Shown one piece after another: positions 12,001-23,269 of a DNA stretch of 64,000 nt. The notes beneath the pieces are model-generated. The model searched no databases. It was not told the DNA's origin and saw only the letters and a program-made list of their open reading frames with translations. Origin of the DNA: Ananas comosus (taxonomy: Eukaryota > Streptophyta > Magnoliopsida > Poales > Bromeliaceae); NCBI RefSeq assembly GCF_001540865.1, contig NC_033637.1:10409078-10473077 (forward strand). The letters are read 5' to 3'. The first letter of the stretch is position 1, and each line of letters starts with the position of its first letter. The translations under genes and the position numbers were made by a program.

Positions 12001-15000
12001 AGCATGAAAATGAGAATACTTCTTAAGCCATGATAATTTAGTACTCCTACCAACTAGGAATTTACAATGATTCTACTACTTCACTAACATCTTTTACAAC
12101 CGCCCAACTTGAGTTGAACGGTAATGATCTGAATATTTAGTAAAAAAAGCATGGAGGATTACCGGAATATTACAAACCATGAACCAGACGACAGGTTCAA
12201 GGATTCCCATGGCTGTTTTATATCGGAAAACAATGGAAGACGTTAGTCCTATAATGTGTTCCTTTTTACTTTTGTTTCTTCTGATGATTGTGAGTTTGTT
12301 TTACTTGCGAATTCATTCTCCTCTTGGATTTTATCCTTGCAACGTTCATTTGAAATCTTTTTGAGATATTGAGCAAAGAAAATGCGGCTACATTCGTCCA
12401 GTTTCCCTGTTATTTCTTATTGTCATATGGTAGCTTGACTTGCTTCCATTTATTTATTGAGCATACATAGTGAATATACTGTTTCTATCAAGTTTCATAC
12501 ATATTTTAGTTCTATTTTATGTGGTCTAGTTGAGTTTATGATATTTTTTATGATCTCTCTTGGAATGGTAGTGTTTCTCTTACTAAATATTTTGATTATA
12601 TTTCTAAAACTTTCTGTTCTAGTATATCATTTTCCGCCGGGGAATTGGAATTGACCGTACAACTGACTACTTTTTTATGGAGAAATTGGATATAATCATC
12701 TCCCATACTTGGGGATGGTTTCTCCGTGTTTCTAGGTGAGGCTGCTTGTGAGAAGTACTCCTTCGTTATCATTATTTACCCCTATTCATCAATATGTTAT
12801 CATTATTTAACCCCTAAATTATATTGACAATGTAATGTTATGATTACCGCAGGCTAGAAAGATTCTTTCCCAAAAAACATCACTTGAAATCCAAAAAAGA
12901 CAACAAGAAAACTGATGAAATAAGTAGTGAAGCTGAAGAACCTGAACTATTTGTGGAGCGTATTCGGCTTGAAAACATAGAGCTGAGGTTCTACCTGCTG
13001 GATTTAGTCTTTTAAGCATCATTAGTCTTTTAAGCATCTTGGTTTCATTACCTTAATTTGCTCTGATTTTACTTGCTATGGCACTTTCCATATGTTACAG
13101 CATGAAAAATTTTTTAGGCAAAGTTACAATTCAAGAGCCTACGTTTGATAGAATGATCGTGGTGTACAGGTACAAATTTTAACATATCTGATATTGTTTA
13201 CAAATATAAGGAACTTCGAGTTGTTCCCTTGTTTTAAGTTGTTCTGATAGCAATACGTTCTCAAATTTGTTATCATTTTTTCCTGTTGGAAAGAGAAGCT
13301 ACAATCGTCACAGGGACAAAATTAATTGGTTCACTTACAAATTTAGTCCCTAGCGTTTGATCTCAATTTCAGTTTCATCCTGTTTATTTCAGAATTGATA
13401 ACTTAGTCCCTGGTATCTATCCTGTGTAAAGATCAAGTCATTTTGTTAGTCTACTATGTTGAACAAGCCACCTGGTCAACTTAATTGTTTGAATTGCCGA
13501 TGTTGCAATTTTTTGGAGTTGCTTTCAGTAGCAAATTGTTACGCTTATTTGACATCTTTCTTATGACAGTAGACTAACAGGAGGATTGAATTGTCAGACG
13601 AGATACATTTTGCTTACTAAACTTTTAACTTTTAGAATTGAAAAAGATACCACAACAAGGACTAGATTTCCAATTAACCTGAAGATTTTATAATTAACTC
13701 AGAATTTTTTTTGGAGTTTTTACTTTGTAGTTGCTGGATTTATTATCAATGCCTGATGTCATTACTGTCCGTACACTTACAGGAGGGCTAGCACAGAGAC
13801 TAAACAAGAACATGGGATCTTTGTGAAGCATTTTAAGAACATTCCAATGGCTGATATGGAGATTGTTCTGGTAAGTTATACCGGTAGAATCTTTAACATT
13901 ATCCAGTACTTTGAACTTTCTTTGCGACTTAGTTCCTGATGTGGGGTTAATGTTTTGCAGCCAGAAAAGAAGAATCCAAGTTTAACACCTATGGATTGGG
14001 TCAAATTCATAATTTCAGTGGTTGTTGGTCTTGTAAGTTCTTATTAATATCAAAGCAAAGCATGCTTTGATGATAAGTTCTCTCCATATCTCTTGGATTA
14101 ATTCTCTCCATATCTCATGGCTTAATCCATACAGGTTACTCTTGTGAGTTCTCTCGAGAGGCCTAAAGCTGACATCTGGGTGGTTACAGCTATCTTGTCT
14201 GGTCTGCTTGGCTACTGTGCTAAGATCTACTTCACGTAAGTGGATTTCATAAATCAAAAGTTCTTTTTAATGGAAAAATTGGTTGACACATGCTTCGCCA
14301 GATCCTGTTCTCTCTCTCTATGTATCCTACAGTTTATCAGCATATATTGAGTTTTCACTACATCTCACTGCTCACGGATTTGATCATGTTAATTAATACT
14401 ATAATTTATTCTGTTTGGCTGCCCATGTTATGATATTTTGTGCACTCTAAGGTTATTTTTCTCTGGTGTGGATAAGTCATCAAATTGATGTACCAATTTC
14501 CATGCAGGTTTCAGCAAAACATGGTTATTTACCAAAATCTAATCACAAAATCCGTGTATGATAAACAGCTGGATAGTGGGAAAGGAACACTTCTTCACTT
14601 GTGTGATGATGTCATTGAACAGGAAGTATGTATTAGGTTTTTATTCCTCTTCCTCTTTTCTTTCCCTTTTTTGGTAAAATTGTTTGGAGACCTCCTCACA
14701 GATAGGCCGTTCTAAAATGTCCGGTTCAAATTCCATTTTTTTTGATTGGCAACCATCAGCTTTCAGTTTTTTGCTATTGAGTGATTTTTATCAATCAAAT
14801 TGGGGATTTTACAAACTTAGTGTGTGATTTGATCAACTTTGATTGTTTTGATCACACTGTAGCAAATAAAACTGAACAACTAGGAGGTAATAGAGTCATT
14901 TCCTTAAAAATATTTTTAAATTAACAAATTGACGACTGAAATTAAAATAAAAATGAAAGATAATGGGGCCTCTATGCATTTTCTTTTTTTTTTTCTACAG

Positions 15001-16362
15001 TTGATTTTACATGTAGACAAGGTGTTTTAGTAGACTCTAATAATCCTAATTTTGCAGGTTAAAGAGGTGATAATTTCATACTTTATTTTAATGGAACAGG
15101 GGAAGGCAACAGAACAAGTGAGCAGATTTAACAGATCTTTCTTTCTTATTTTTTTAGAAAACATTAGTCCCATGGCAAGTCAATCTGGCGTAGCACATTA
15201 GATTTTCATTTAATAATAATTAACTGCTTCTACGGTGCGTACATAGGATCTCGATCTACGGTGTGAAGAACTAATTAAAGAGGAGTTTGGGGAGCAATGC
15301 AATTTCGATGTTTTAGATGCAGTAAAAAAGCTGGAGAAGCTCGGAATTGTTTCCAGGGTGAGTTTTCTTCTATTCTCATTCTAAGTACTACACATGAAGC
15401 ATATTTTTCTGCACTGCTGTTCTGTGTTATTATAGTATATAACCTTCTGGTGCAAAGTCTCTATGTTGGTGGTTTATTGACAAATGCACTCGAAGAAGCA
15501 TTGAGGATGATCTTAATGCTGTCTTTAGGATAAATGAAAAAAAGAAAAAGAAGAAAAATTCATGCCCTCATAGAAATGTGGAGTAGTTAAGAGCTGTAAA
15601 TTGTGACTATCAATAGTATATTGAGTTTCGTACACTGGGAAATGACCGACCCTTACTCCCAAAAAAGTCATTTGGTTCGAGTCCATCCAATAGTTCTAAA
15701 TATAACAATGTGTTGGGGATTATTTTGTCCCGTCCTGTGCCATTCTGCCTAAAATATTGAAATATCAAATTATATTCATCTTACTATCTAATATAAATCA
15801 GATTTAGAACATGAACCATTTTCACCATAAACTCTTTAAGTACACTATAGGGTGCCGCACATGTCGTTTATTTGCAAGAAGGATGCCAATTAGAGATAAT
15901 TCCTACGAAGCAAGTAAAAGAAGATTGTAGGATACTATGAACTTACTCTTCTAGAAACGAGGGCTTCACCTGCCTTTTCTCAATCCACAATATGGTCGAT
16001 GCTTAGGCATTGATCGGCACACCTTTGTGTCAATTTAGGTTTGAGCTTCCTTATATTATTATACTTATTAAGCCTTTATCGGGGATAGCTCAAGCTTCAC
16101 TTTATGCTTAGTAAGCCTCTATCGGGATATCCTTTTGAATAAATTCAACGTAGTTAGATGCTAATCCCTGCAATGGCTCGACCCTGAACTGTTTGTGGTT
16201 CAGAAGTTCATCGAGTGTTGTGCTTCTCATCTGGCATTTCTGTAATATACTCAGGACTCTGTCAGAAGAATATCCTGCGCTCCGCTGAACCGCGCGAATG
16301 AGATCATAGGCACGACCACCGAAGAAATGGTGATGAGAGCCCAGCAGGGCCCAGGTGCTTAG
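9075..16362 (+). CDS. DUF3754 family transmembrane protein (TMEM143-like)
   Basis: Fifteen exons give 488 aa: 9075-9180, 9320-9414, 9529-9642, 11286-11390, 11478-11549, 12623-12735, 12853-12987, 13101-13169, 13783-13870, 13961-14032, 14135-14235, 14508-14625, 15058-15117, 15247-15357 and 16255-16362. All introns are GT-AG and all phases join. The start sits in 'gccATGG' after a CT-rich leader. The protein begins [21 protein letters not shown] soluble N-terminal part includes the segment [14 protein letters not shown] near residues 170-185. Two adjacent membrane segments follow at about 311-329 and 336-358, then a polar C-terminus ending RAQQGPGA. This layout and sequence match plant DUF3754 proteins such as Arabidopsis At3g19340, as I recall that assignment, and the domain also occurs in animal TMEM143. 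The biochemical role is unknown. Some databases say 'aminopeptidase', but no HEXXH or other peptidase motif is visible. The family call is firm; function is not claimed. Confidence 0.9.
9643..11285. other. DUF3754 intron 3 with probable transposon remnants
   Basis: The intron is 1,643 bp long. From about 9749 to 10050 it contains repeated 'tttggttcc', 'ccaagaaaaact' and 'ggaaaaac' words in both orientations, suggesting an eroded inverted-repeat element. A run of 12 G lies at about 11123-11134. No exon is missing here, because exons 3 and 4 join in frame. Confidence 0.4.
11846..12192. mobile_element. MITE in DUF3754 intron 5
   Basis: The left end 'ggggccgtttggtctaaggt' is matched in inverted orientation by the right end 'accatgaaccagacgac'. 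The words 'gtttgtgatattccg' and 'cggaatattacaaac' lie just inside. The GGGGCCGTTTGG type of end is common in plant PIF/Harbinger or hAT MITEs. No clean target duplication was found. It lies wholly within the intron. Confidence 0.6.
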
Positions 16363-17190
16363 CAGCTCTCCAGAAGGTGATGAATCACCTCCTACTCTCT
16401 CTTTTTTCGTCCCCAAACAATAGAATGCAGGAATAGTTCTAATTCTTCAACGTATTCTTGTTTTCCAGTTAGGTGAACCTCCAGCCGCAGAAATATATGT
16501 TCATCTTGTGCAGTACAGCAGTGTAGTAATGTAAAGTGAGCTCATTCGTTCATTTAACTTCTTTGTAATGTGTGTTTTCTTTTTGTTTGGTGTTTCTTTC
16601 CGACAACCCCCGTGCAATATATTATATTAATGCTTGTAAAATGGAAACTGTTTAGTAAATATTATAGCAAGTTGTTTCTAGTACAAGCTTGAGAATTGTT
16701 AAAGCTATCACTCTTTATCTGTTTATGCTGAGAGGTGACAACTTACAGTAAACCCAAATCCCATGGACGCCACAGGATTTGAGTAGTTTTAGCTTCGTTT
16801 GGATACATGATAGTAATCCAAAAACCGTTAAAGGCGTCAAGTATTCTGCATAGATTGATTTTGGCGGTCCTAAGAATCATATCTCAATGTAAGTTTCTTT
16901 TCAACTCTCTCGTATGAATAAGCGAGAGCCTACAAGCTATTTTTTTTACAAAAAAAAAAATTATAATAAAAGTAAAAACAGCACATATTAGATCCTTGAT
17001 GATGGTAATAATAATATGCATCATAAGCAGCCTTCTCTCAAGAACTATTATTACCTGACAATGTCGACGCCTAGTTGGTAGCTCTTATTTCTGTTTAGAA
17101 ACAAAACCCATATACAACATAGCTTTTCTGTATGTAATAATACATGGTGGTGTAAAGAGAGGGAGAGACGAAGAAGAAAAAGGATAGCAG
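16363..17190. other. Convergent 3' region between DUF3754 and SDHAF2
   Basis: This 828-bp spacer holds the 3' ends of two tail-to-tail genes. I see no further coding frame. 'aatattatagcaagttg' and neighbouring AT-rich stretches at 16610-16700 could hold the DUF3754 polyadenylation site, but this is not certain. Confidence 0.5.
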
Positions 17191-17980
17191 TCACTGGTTA
17201 CCATATATTGGACGCCCGTCGACGCCTCTCTTATCGTCCCATCCCCTCACCCACGGCCGGCCGGGGCTCGACCGAGTCTCGGGGGCGGCATGCTTGTCGA
17301 GATTTTGTATGACCTTCGATCGGACGGCACTAAATACCTAGTCAAACAAGGCGGCAAAAGTAGTGTACTAACCTTTTTAACAAGCAGAACATTAATAGAT
17401 TGAATCAGGTGAGGCAGCGGAAAACGGAAGCTGGTTTCGAGAATGGCTTACTGGATTTGAGTTTACAGCTTCCGGCGGTTGCTCCTGGCCGGTCAGCCAC
17501 TTCCATAATTCTGGGTTCTCCTGACATACCGATCGGAAGTATAAATGAAAGGAAGCTTCAAATCACCTCCCTGTGATTTAGGGCATTCACAAAGTCGGCA
17601 GCCTTTTGATTTCATCTATTGCATTTTATTAAAGAAATGGCATGTGTGGATTCATGACTCTATTATGTGCCCTGCACATGTCATGTAGAGTTCATTCTAC
17701 GCATCATTTCCAATTTAATCATCAACAGGAGGTTTTACAGAGAGTTGTTGATGCAACAAATAAAATCACACTATAGTTGAGTACAAGATGAACCACAAGA
17801 GTGTGATCTGAACATAAACTGGTTTTCAGACGGAGAAGTCGTTTCTTTCTACATTATTGTTTTTAGGATTACATGAAGTGGATTACATTATTGTTTTTTG
17901 GATTACATGAAGCATCCACTACGTAGTTGGTCCATAGTAAGTCACGAAGGGCAGTTAATTGTTACAGCTTTAAAATCCAT

Positions 17981-18047
<67 letters not shown>

Positions 18048-18666
18048 TAGGCTGGTATACTATCAGTAGCACGGAAGCATCCGTGCTACCAAATTGTAAT
18101 CAATGATGCGGCTTCCAAATCGACGATCGGCTCCAATAAACTCGATCTACACTATTAAAAGTATTTTGAAAACTAAATTTCATAATTTTTTGACATCATT
18201 TACCTATCAAACGAGTAGTCTGAAAATGAATGGCTGAAAATAAAAATCTCATAAAAAATGATGATAGAAGACTTGAATTTAAGATCAGAGGTACTGATCT
18301 TACTCTAAATAGTGAAAAAAAATTTTATAAAAATTTCATCAGATTTAGATTGTTTTACACCGTTAAATTCACAAATGCATTACATCGACTATTAAAATTG
18401 TTAATTTTGAGACCTTTTTTATCACTAGCAAAATGATGTCGAAAAATTATGAAATTTAGTTTTCAAATACTTTTAATAGTTTAGATCAAGTCTAACGGAG
18501 TCGATCGTCGATGTGGAAGTCGCATCATTGAAAACAACTTGGTAGCACGGAGGCCTCCGTGCTAGCGATAGTATACCAGTCTAGCTCTCTCTCTACTCCG
18601 TGCTACCGATAGTATACTAGTCTAACTCTCTCTCTACTCCGTGCTATCGATAGTATACCAGTCTAA

Positions 18667-18703
<37 letters not shown>

Positions 18704-18949
18704 GGCTAGGACTACTGTACTCTTATGAGTATAAACCCCTTTGTACTCGTAAGTTTTCGGCTGTTGGATGAAGGGATGTGCAGTTGAGATGATAGTGGTC
18801 CCCGATAAAGATGATAGTGGTCCCCTAGGGTGAGTAGGTGGTTGGTTGAATAGTATGATCTGACGTGAGAAAATGATCAAAGGGTAAGATCTAACGACCG
18901 AAAACTTATGAGTACCAAGTGACCTATACTCATAAGAGTATAGCAGCCG

Positions 18950-19031
<82 letters not shown>

Positions 19032-19565
19032 CGGCTAGTATACTCTTATGAGTACGATCGCCTTCGTACTCATAAGTTATTTTTTATGATAGAGCTTCCA
19101 AATCGACGATCCATACCGTTAAACATTATCTAGAGTATTTAAAACTTCTAAAAATCAAATTTTATTATTTTTCGATATTATTTACCTTACGATCAAAAGC
19201 TCACAAAATTGACAACTTTTAACGACCGGTATGGTATATTTGCTAGTTTAACGGTGTAAAAGAATCGGAATAGATTGAATTTTTGATAGAAAATTCTGTT
19301 CACTACCTAAATAAAGATCAATAACTTCGATCTTAAATTGAAGGATCCGATCATCCATTTTTAGGATGTCGTTCGATTTTGACCGTTCATTTTATATCCG
19401 CTTGATGGACTTTATAATGATTTCGAAAAATTACGAAATTTATTTTCTATAAGTTTCAAATACTCTAGATCATGTTTAATGGTGTGGATCGTCGATTCGA
19501 AAACCCTAACATCGAAAACAACTTATGAGTACAAAGGGCTCTATACTCATAAGAGTATAGTAGCC

Positions 19566-19661
<96 letters not shown>

Positions 19662-22253
19662 GGCTACTATCATCCTTAAGGGACGACTATTATCCTAACC
19701 GCACATTTCTTAATCCAAGAACCGAAAATTTGGTGCTATTAATAGTATTCTAGCCTACTTACATATATATACACTCCTTTTAAGAGGATAGAAGTCTTTG
19801 TCCTATCAAGTTATTCAGGATGATCGGGACTCCAAATTGATAATCAGCACCGTTGAAATTGATCTACACTATTAGAAATACTTAGAAACCAAATTTATGT
19901 AATTTTTAAAAAATTATTATCAAGTCCATTAAAGAGTCAAAAAATGAACGGTTAAAAATGAATAACCTTCTAAAAATAGACGTTAGACTTTCTCAATTCA
20001 TAATCGGAGTTATCAAACGTTATCTAAATAGTATAAAGAATTTTTTTATCAAAAATTCAAGCGGTTTGGATTGCTCTACAGTATTAAACAAGCAAACGCC
20101 TTATATAGGTCATAAAAAATTGTCGATTTTGCAATCCTTTGATCGTTATATATAATTTTTAAAATTTATGAAATTTAGTTTCCAGATACTTCAAAAATTC
20201 TAGATTAACTTCAACAGTTTTGATTATCGATTCGGGATCTCTATCATCAAAAACGAATTGATAGGACGAAGGTCCCCGTTCTCCTGAAAGGATAGTAGCT
20301 GGATATACAGACTGCTGAGATCACACATTATGTAGTCTTACTCCCACTGAATTATAACTCGAGTTAAAAGGATAACATTAATGGCTTAAGATTTTAGAAG
20401 TTAGCGAGTTGGATATCAATGTGTACGAAGTTTTGTTTGTATAAGCATGTTTTCTTCTGCACCTATAAACCTATTTCAGCGTTCCTACACAGCAGAAGTT
20501 CTAGAATTTTTATTTGTTAAACTAATACTACTCTGCGAAGAGTTGTTCCAAAAACCATGCCAAACAAGCAGTACATAGACTCCATTCATGCATTTGTAAC
20601 AACAAGCTCAATTGGGAGATGTCTAGAATGCCAAAGCAACAAAGAAAGCGCGAAAGCAAGTGAATAAGAGTAGTTTGTACCAGGTCAAGAACGTCGACAA
20701 GTGCTCTGATCCGCAGCTCATCCATGGAACGGATGTTCTCCTCCACCCAATTCCCCAACACCAGGTCTAGCTCCAGAAACCCCCTCTGCTTGCTCCTATA
20801 CAGTAATCTGAAACAATTCACTCAAATAAGAAAGGGTGAAATGCATGGATTGACCCCATACTATCTCGATCATGTAAATTGCATGCATATTTAAATATAA
20901 TGTTTGGTTTAGTGCATTTAAATTCGATTGCGGTAGTTAGAACTGCACGAGAATGCTCAACTGCAGCAGTCGCAACTACACCTAAATTGGTTGCAGTTCC
21001 CACTTCAGCATTTGAAGAGGGTATATGCAAACAATATATAATCTTACTACATTGATAGATTTTAAATAGAAAAAAAAAAAAAATTTCCGACAAAGGTTAT
21101 ATAATTCTCAACACTACATATATAAAATCATAAATTTTTCAAAATGCACTTCGCAACTACATGCAATCAAACAAACTATTCCCATTTGATATCTTCGTAT
21201 CCGAGAGTCCACAAATTCTACCCCGCATTGTTCGCAAAATTTCAGGTCTTCTTTTTCAACTATGATCACTCGATAATTTCCACTATTTATAATTGGAACA
21301 TTTTTAACTACATCCAACCAAACAAAATTCATGTAATTGTAATTACTACATTTCCAACTGCATATATCTCCAGCTATACTGCATTTACAATTACATCCCA
21401 TCAAACGGCCCCTTAAACCATTAAACAAAAAATCTAAGATTTTTTCTGTTACAACAAAACAAGTTTCTTTTTAATCCTATTTCCGTGCACGAGAAATAGG
21501 ATTAAAAAGGTTAAGCCTCATTTGGCATAGTTGCTATTTTCTTTTTTAAACACAAATTGTATGTAATATTCTTTTTTAAACACAAATTGTATGTAATATT
21601 CTTTTTTAAACACAACTTGTATGTAGTAAACTGTATGGGTGAATGGTAGAGTGTTTCCAAATCATACATATAAGGGATTTGCTTGGCAACAAAAACAACA
21701 AATTTAGCAGCAATTTTTTTTTCTTTCTTCTATGTATTTTAGTAAAAGTTCACTAACTAAGGCGCAAAATCGCTATAGTTCATGCATTTTACCCAAAAAA
21801 AAGCAAAATAAAAAAAAGGAAACAAAACCCTAAAAAATGTTATTACGGCTCCAAACGCAATCCCCCCAATCGCAACCTCAATTTGGCCATCGACATAGAT
21901 TAACAAAATAGATCGAGAGGAAGAGAGAGATGTAACCTGTTGTAGAGGCGCCGCTTGCTCTCCTCGTCGGAAAGGTCCAATTCGGTCGATCCACCGCCAA
22001 TGCCATTGGAGGAGAAGCGGGAGATCGATCCAACAGGAAGAACCCTAACAGAGAAAGAGAGATCGAATTAGCGAGATCGAAAGAGCTCGATTCGAATCGA
22101 GAGAGGAGGGAGGAGAGAGAGAGAGTAGGGCAGGCACCTGAGGAGGCATCGGGGGGGCGATCGCGCGGGGACGGTGGGATCGTGGAAGGGCTTCAGGAGG
22201 GTTAGGGTTTCGGGGCGGAGTCGGAGGAGAGCTCTTCGCAGCGTCGTCGCCAT
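17191..22253 (-). CDS. SDHAF2: Succinate dehydrogenase assembly factor 2, mitochondrial
   Basis: Five exons on the minus strand give 188 aa: 22253-22138, 22044-21937, 20807-20681, 17520-17452 and 17337-17191. All joins are GT-AG and in frame. The N-terminus ([17 protein letters not shown]) is rich in Arg and lacks early acidic residues, as in a mitochondrial presequence. The core [18 protein letters not shown] carries the SdhE/Sdh5 signature RGxxE (RGFLE, residues 83-87). It is followed by [15 protein letters not shown] and a plant-type tail with PWVRGWDD. In yeast, humans and Arabidopsis this matrix protein promotes covalent FAD attachment to the SDH flavoprotein, an early step of complex II assembly. 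The length equals my recollection of the Arabidopsis protein. Intron 3 is 3,160 bp and filled with MITEs, so the last two short exons are easily missed. Reading through exon 4 would give a different tail ending ...AASPDSIY. Confidence 0.93.
17984..18044. repeat. Compound (TA)n(GA)n microsatellite
   Basis: (TA)n at 17984-18014 passes directly into (GA)n at 18015-18044 and then into the left end of MITE copy C. The right end of the same MITE runs into the mirror order, (CT)n then (TA)n. Confidence 0.9.
18045..18672. mobile_element. Microsatellite-type MITE, long form, copy C, with repeated right end
   Basis: The left end 'gctaggctggtatactatca' with the hairpin word 'gtagcacgga...tccgtgctacc' is matched by the right end 'ggtagcacgg...ccgtgctagc' and 'gatagtataccagtctagc'. 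The right terminus is then repeated twice more (18596-18635 and 18636-18672), each unit carrying 'actccgtgctaycgatagta' and a CT run. The interior is homologous to copies A, E, F and K. It lies in SDHAF2 intron 3. Confidence 0.75.
18703..18952. mobile_element. Microsatellite-type MITE, short form, copy D
   Basis: It is bounded on the left by (CT)n(TA)n. The left end is 'ggctaggactactgtactct' followed by 'tatgagta'; the right end is 'actcataagagtatagcagc' followed by 'cggact' and (CT)n. The interior has 'gatgatagtggtcccc' twice and 'ggtggttggttgaatagtat', a block shared with the short copies H, I and J. Confidence 0.75.
18953..19027. repeat. Compound (CT)n(TA)n microsatellite
   Basis: (CT)n runs to about 18999 and (TA)n from there to 19027. 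It lies exactly between MITE copies D and E and serves as the border of both. Confidence 0.9.
19028..19570. mobile_element. Microsatellite-type MITE, long form, copy E
   Basis: The left end 'gtccggctagtatactctta' is followed by the hairpin 'gagtacgatcgccttcgtactc'. The right end is 'actcataagagtatagtagc' followed by 'cctact' and (CT)n. The interior is in the opposite orientation to copy A but shares its blocks ('gatcttaaattgaaggatcc'). Confidence 0.75.
19571..19656. repeat. Compound (CT)n(TA)n microsatellite
   Basis: (CT)n at 19571-19608 is followed by (TA)n at 19608-19656, between MITE copies E and F. Confidence 0.9.
19657..20300. mobile_element. Microsatellite-type MITE, long form, copy F, plus a truncated short copy
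   Basis: 19660-19765 looks like the fused ends of a short-form copy ('ggctactatcatccttaagg' ... 'ggtgctattaatagtattct'). It is followed by a long-form element at about 19790-20300 whose ends carry 'gtcctatcaagtt' and 'aattgataggac'. The interior has 'tatctaaatagtataaag' and 'atcaaaaattcaagcgg', as in copy A. This ends the MITE array in SDHAF2 intron 3. Confidence 0.6.
20880..21415. mobile_element. MITE in SDHAF2 intron 2, GGCCCC-type end
   Basis: The right end 'accatcaaacggccccttaa'-like sequence and the interior words 'caactgcagcagtcgcaact' and 'attggttgcagttcc' are shared with the element at 50466-50942. The left end is eroded. The open frames on both strands here are not genes, because the same words occur in the intergenic copy. 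Confidence 0.5.
21466..21510. repeat. Perfect short hairpin
   Basis: 'ctttttaatcctatttc' and 'gaaataggattaaaaag' are 17-base inverted arms separated by about 10 bases around GTGCAC. It lies in SDHAF2 intron 2, just past the MITE right end. Confidence 0.8.
21541..21630. repeat. Three tandem 30-bp repeats
   Basis: The unit begins 'cttttttaaacacaaattgt' and is repeated at 21541, 21571 and 21601; the third unit has diverged slightly. It is intronic in SDHAF2. Confidence 0.9.
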
Positions 22254-22330
22254 GGGGGAGGGGGATTGAGGAGGGGTCGAGGGGGAACGATCGAGGACGA
22301 CGACGATGTCGCTCGCGCCTCACACTTACA

Positions 22331-22343
22331 CTTTTATAAATAG
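22331..22343 (-). promoter_or_regulatory. TATA box of SDHAF2
   Basis: On the minus strand this reads CTATTTATAAAAG, about 80 bp upstream of the SDHAF2 ATG. A start about 30 bp downstream would leave a leader of roughly 50 nt. An inverted-repeat MITE begins only about 100 bp further upstream. Confidence 0.6.
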
Positions 22344-22441
22344 AGAGGAAGAGGCCACGTCGCCCGTTAACGTCGCAACCTTTTTTTTTTTTTTTTTGGG
22401 TCACAAGTAATTTTTTAAGATAAACTATTTATCTTATCTTT

Positions 22442-23237
22442 GGGGTTTTTTTGCATTTAGCCCTCTAGTAAATTTTTATTTTAAAAATAGCCCTATCAAA
22501 ATTTAATTTATAAAAATGGCCCTGCACCTGCCACGCAGGCGCCACGTCAGCGCCACGCGGGCTGGGCATGGGCCAGTGTATTAAGTTAAACACGGTGAAT
22601 CATTCACCGTGTTCAAACACGGTGAATAGTTCACCGTGTTTAGTACGTATTTTTTCCTAGAAGAATAGGGAGTTAGGGATGTTAATGGGGTATGGATATC
22701 CAAAATATTATTCAAACCTAAACCCGAATAAATTATATATATACATAATTTATTTTTATTTATTTATACAATATATAAAATATCTAATAATTTTTATTTC
22801 TTAGATCTTCATCAATCCAATGGTATAGATTTTTAAAATTATTAGATATTTTATACCGTTGGATTGGATGAAGATCTAAGAAATAAAAATTATTGGATAT
22901 TTTATATATTGTATAAATATATAAAAATAAATTATGTATATAAAATAATTTATTCGGGTTTAGGTTCGAATAATATTTTGAATATCCATACCCCATTAAC
23001 ATCCCTAACTCCCTATTCCTCTACAAAAAATACGTACTAAACACGGTGAATCATTCACCGTGTCTAAACACGGTGAATGATTCACCGTGTTTAACTTAAC
23101 TACCGCCCCCAGCCCCGCCCGCGTGGCGCTGACGTGGCGCTTGCGTGGCAGGAGTAGGGCCATTTTTGCAAATTAAATTTTGATATGGCTACTTTTAAAA
23201 TAAAAATTCTTCAGGGGGCTAAATGCAAAAAAAGCCC
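22442..23237. mobile_element. Mutator-type hairpin MITE 1
   Basis: The 796-bp element is bounded by the 9-bp direct repeat CTTATCTTT (22433-22441 and 23238-23246). A 9-bp duplication is typical of Mutator-like elements. The left end GGGGTTTTTTTGCATTTAGC matches the right end in inverted orientation. The inverted repeat continues through almost the whole element, with arms of about 390 bp folding near 22838. The arms include GC-rich 'gccacgtcagcgccacgcgg' and palindromes of the type ACGGTGAATCATTCACCGT at 22590-22640 and 23041-23087. It is non-coding. Confidence 0.8.
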
Positions 23238-23269
23238 CTTATCTTTTAATCCGGGGTAGACTTTAAATT

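Noticed and set aside
16108..16416. 102-aa minus-strand frame
   Set aside because: It is antisense to the last DUF3754 exon and part of intron 14; no homology is recognised.
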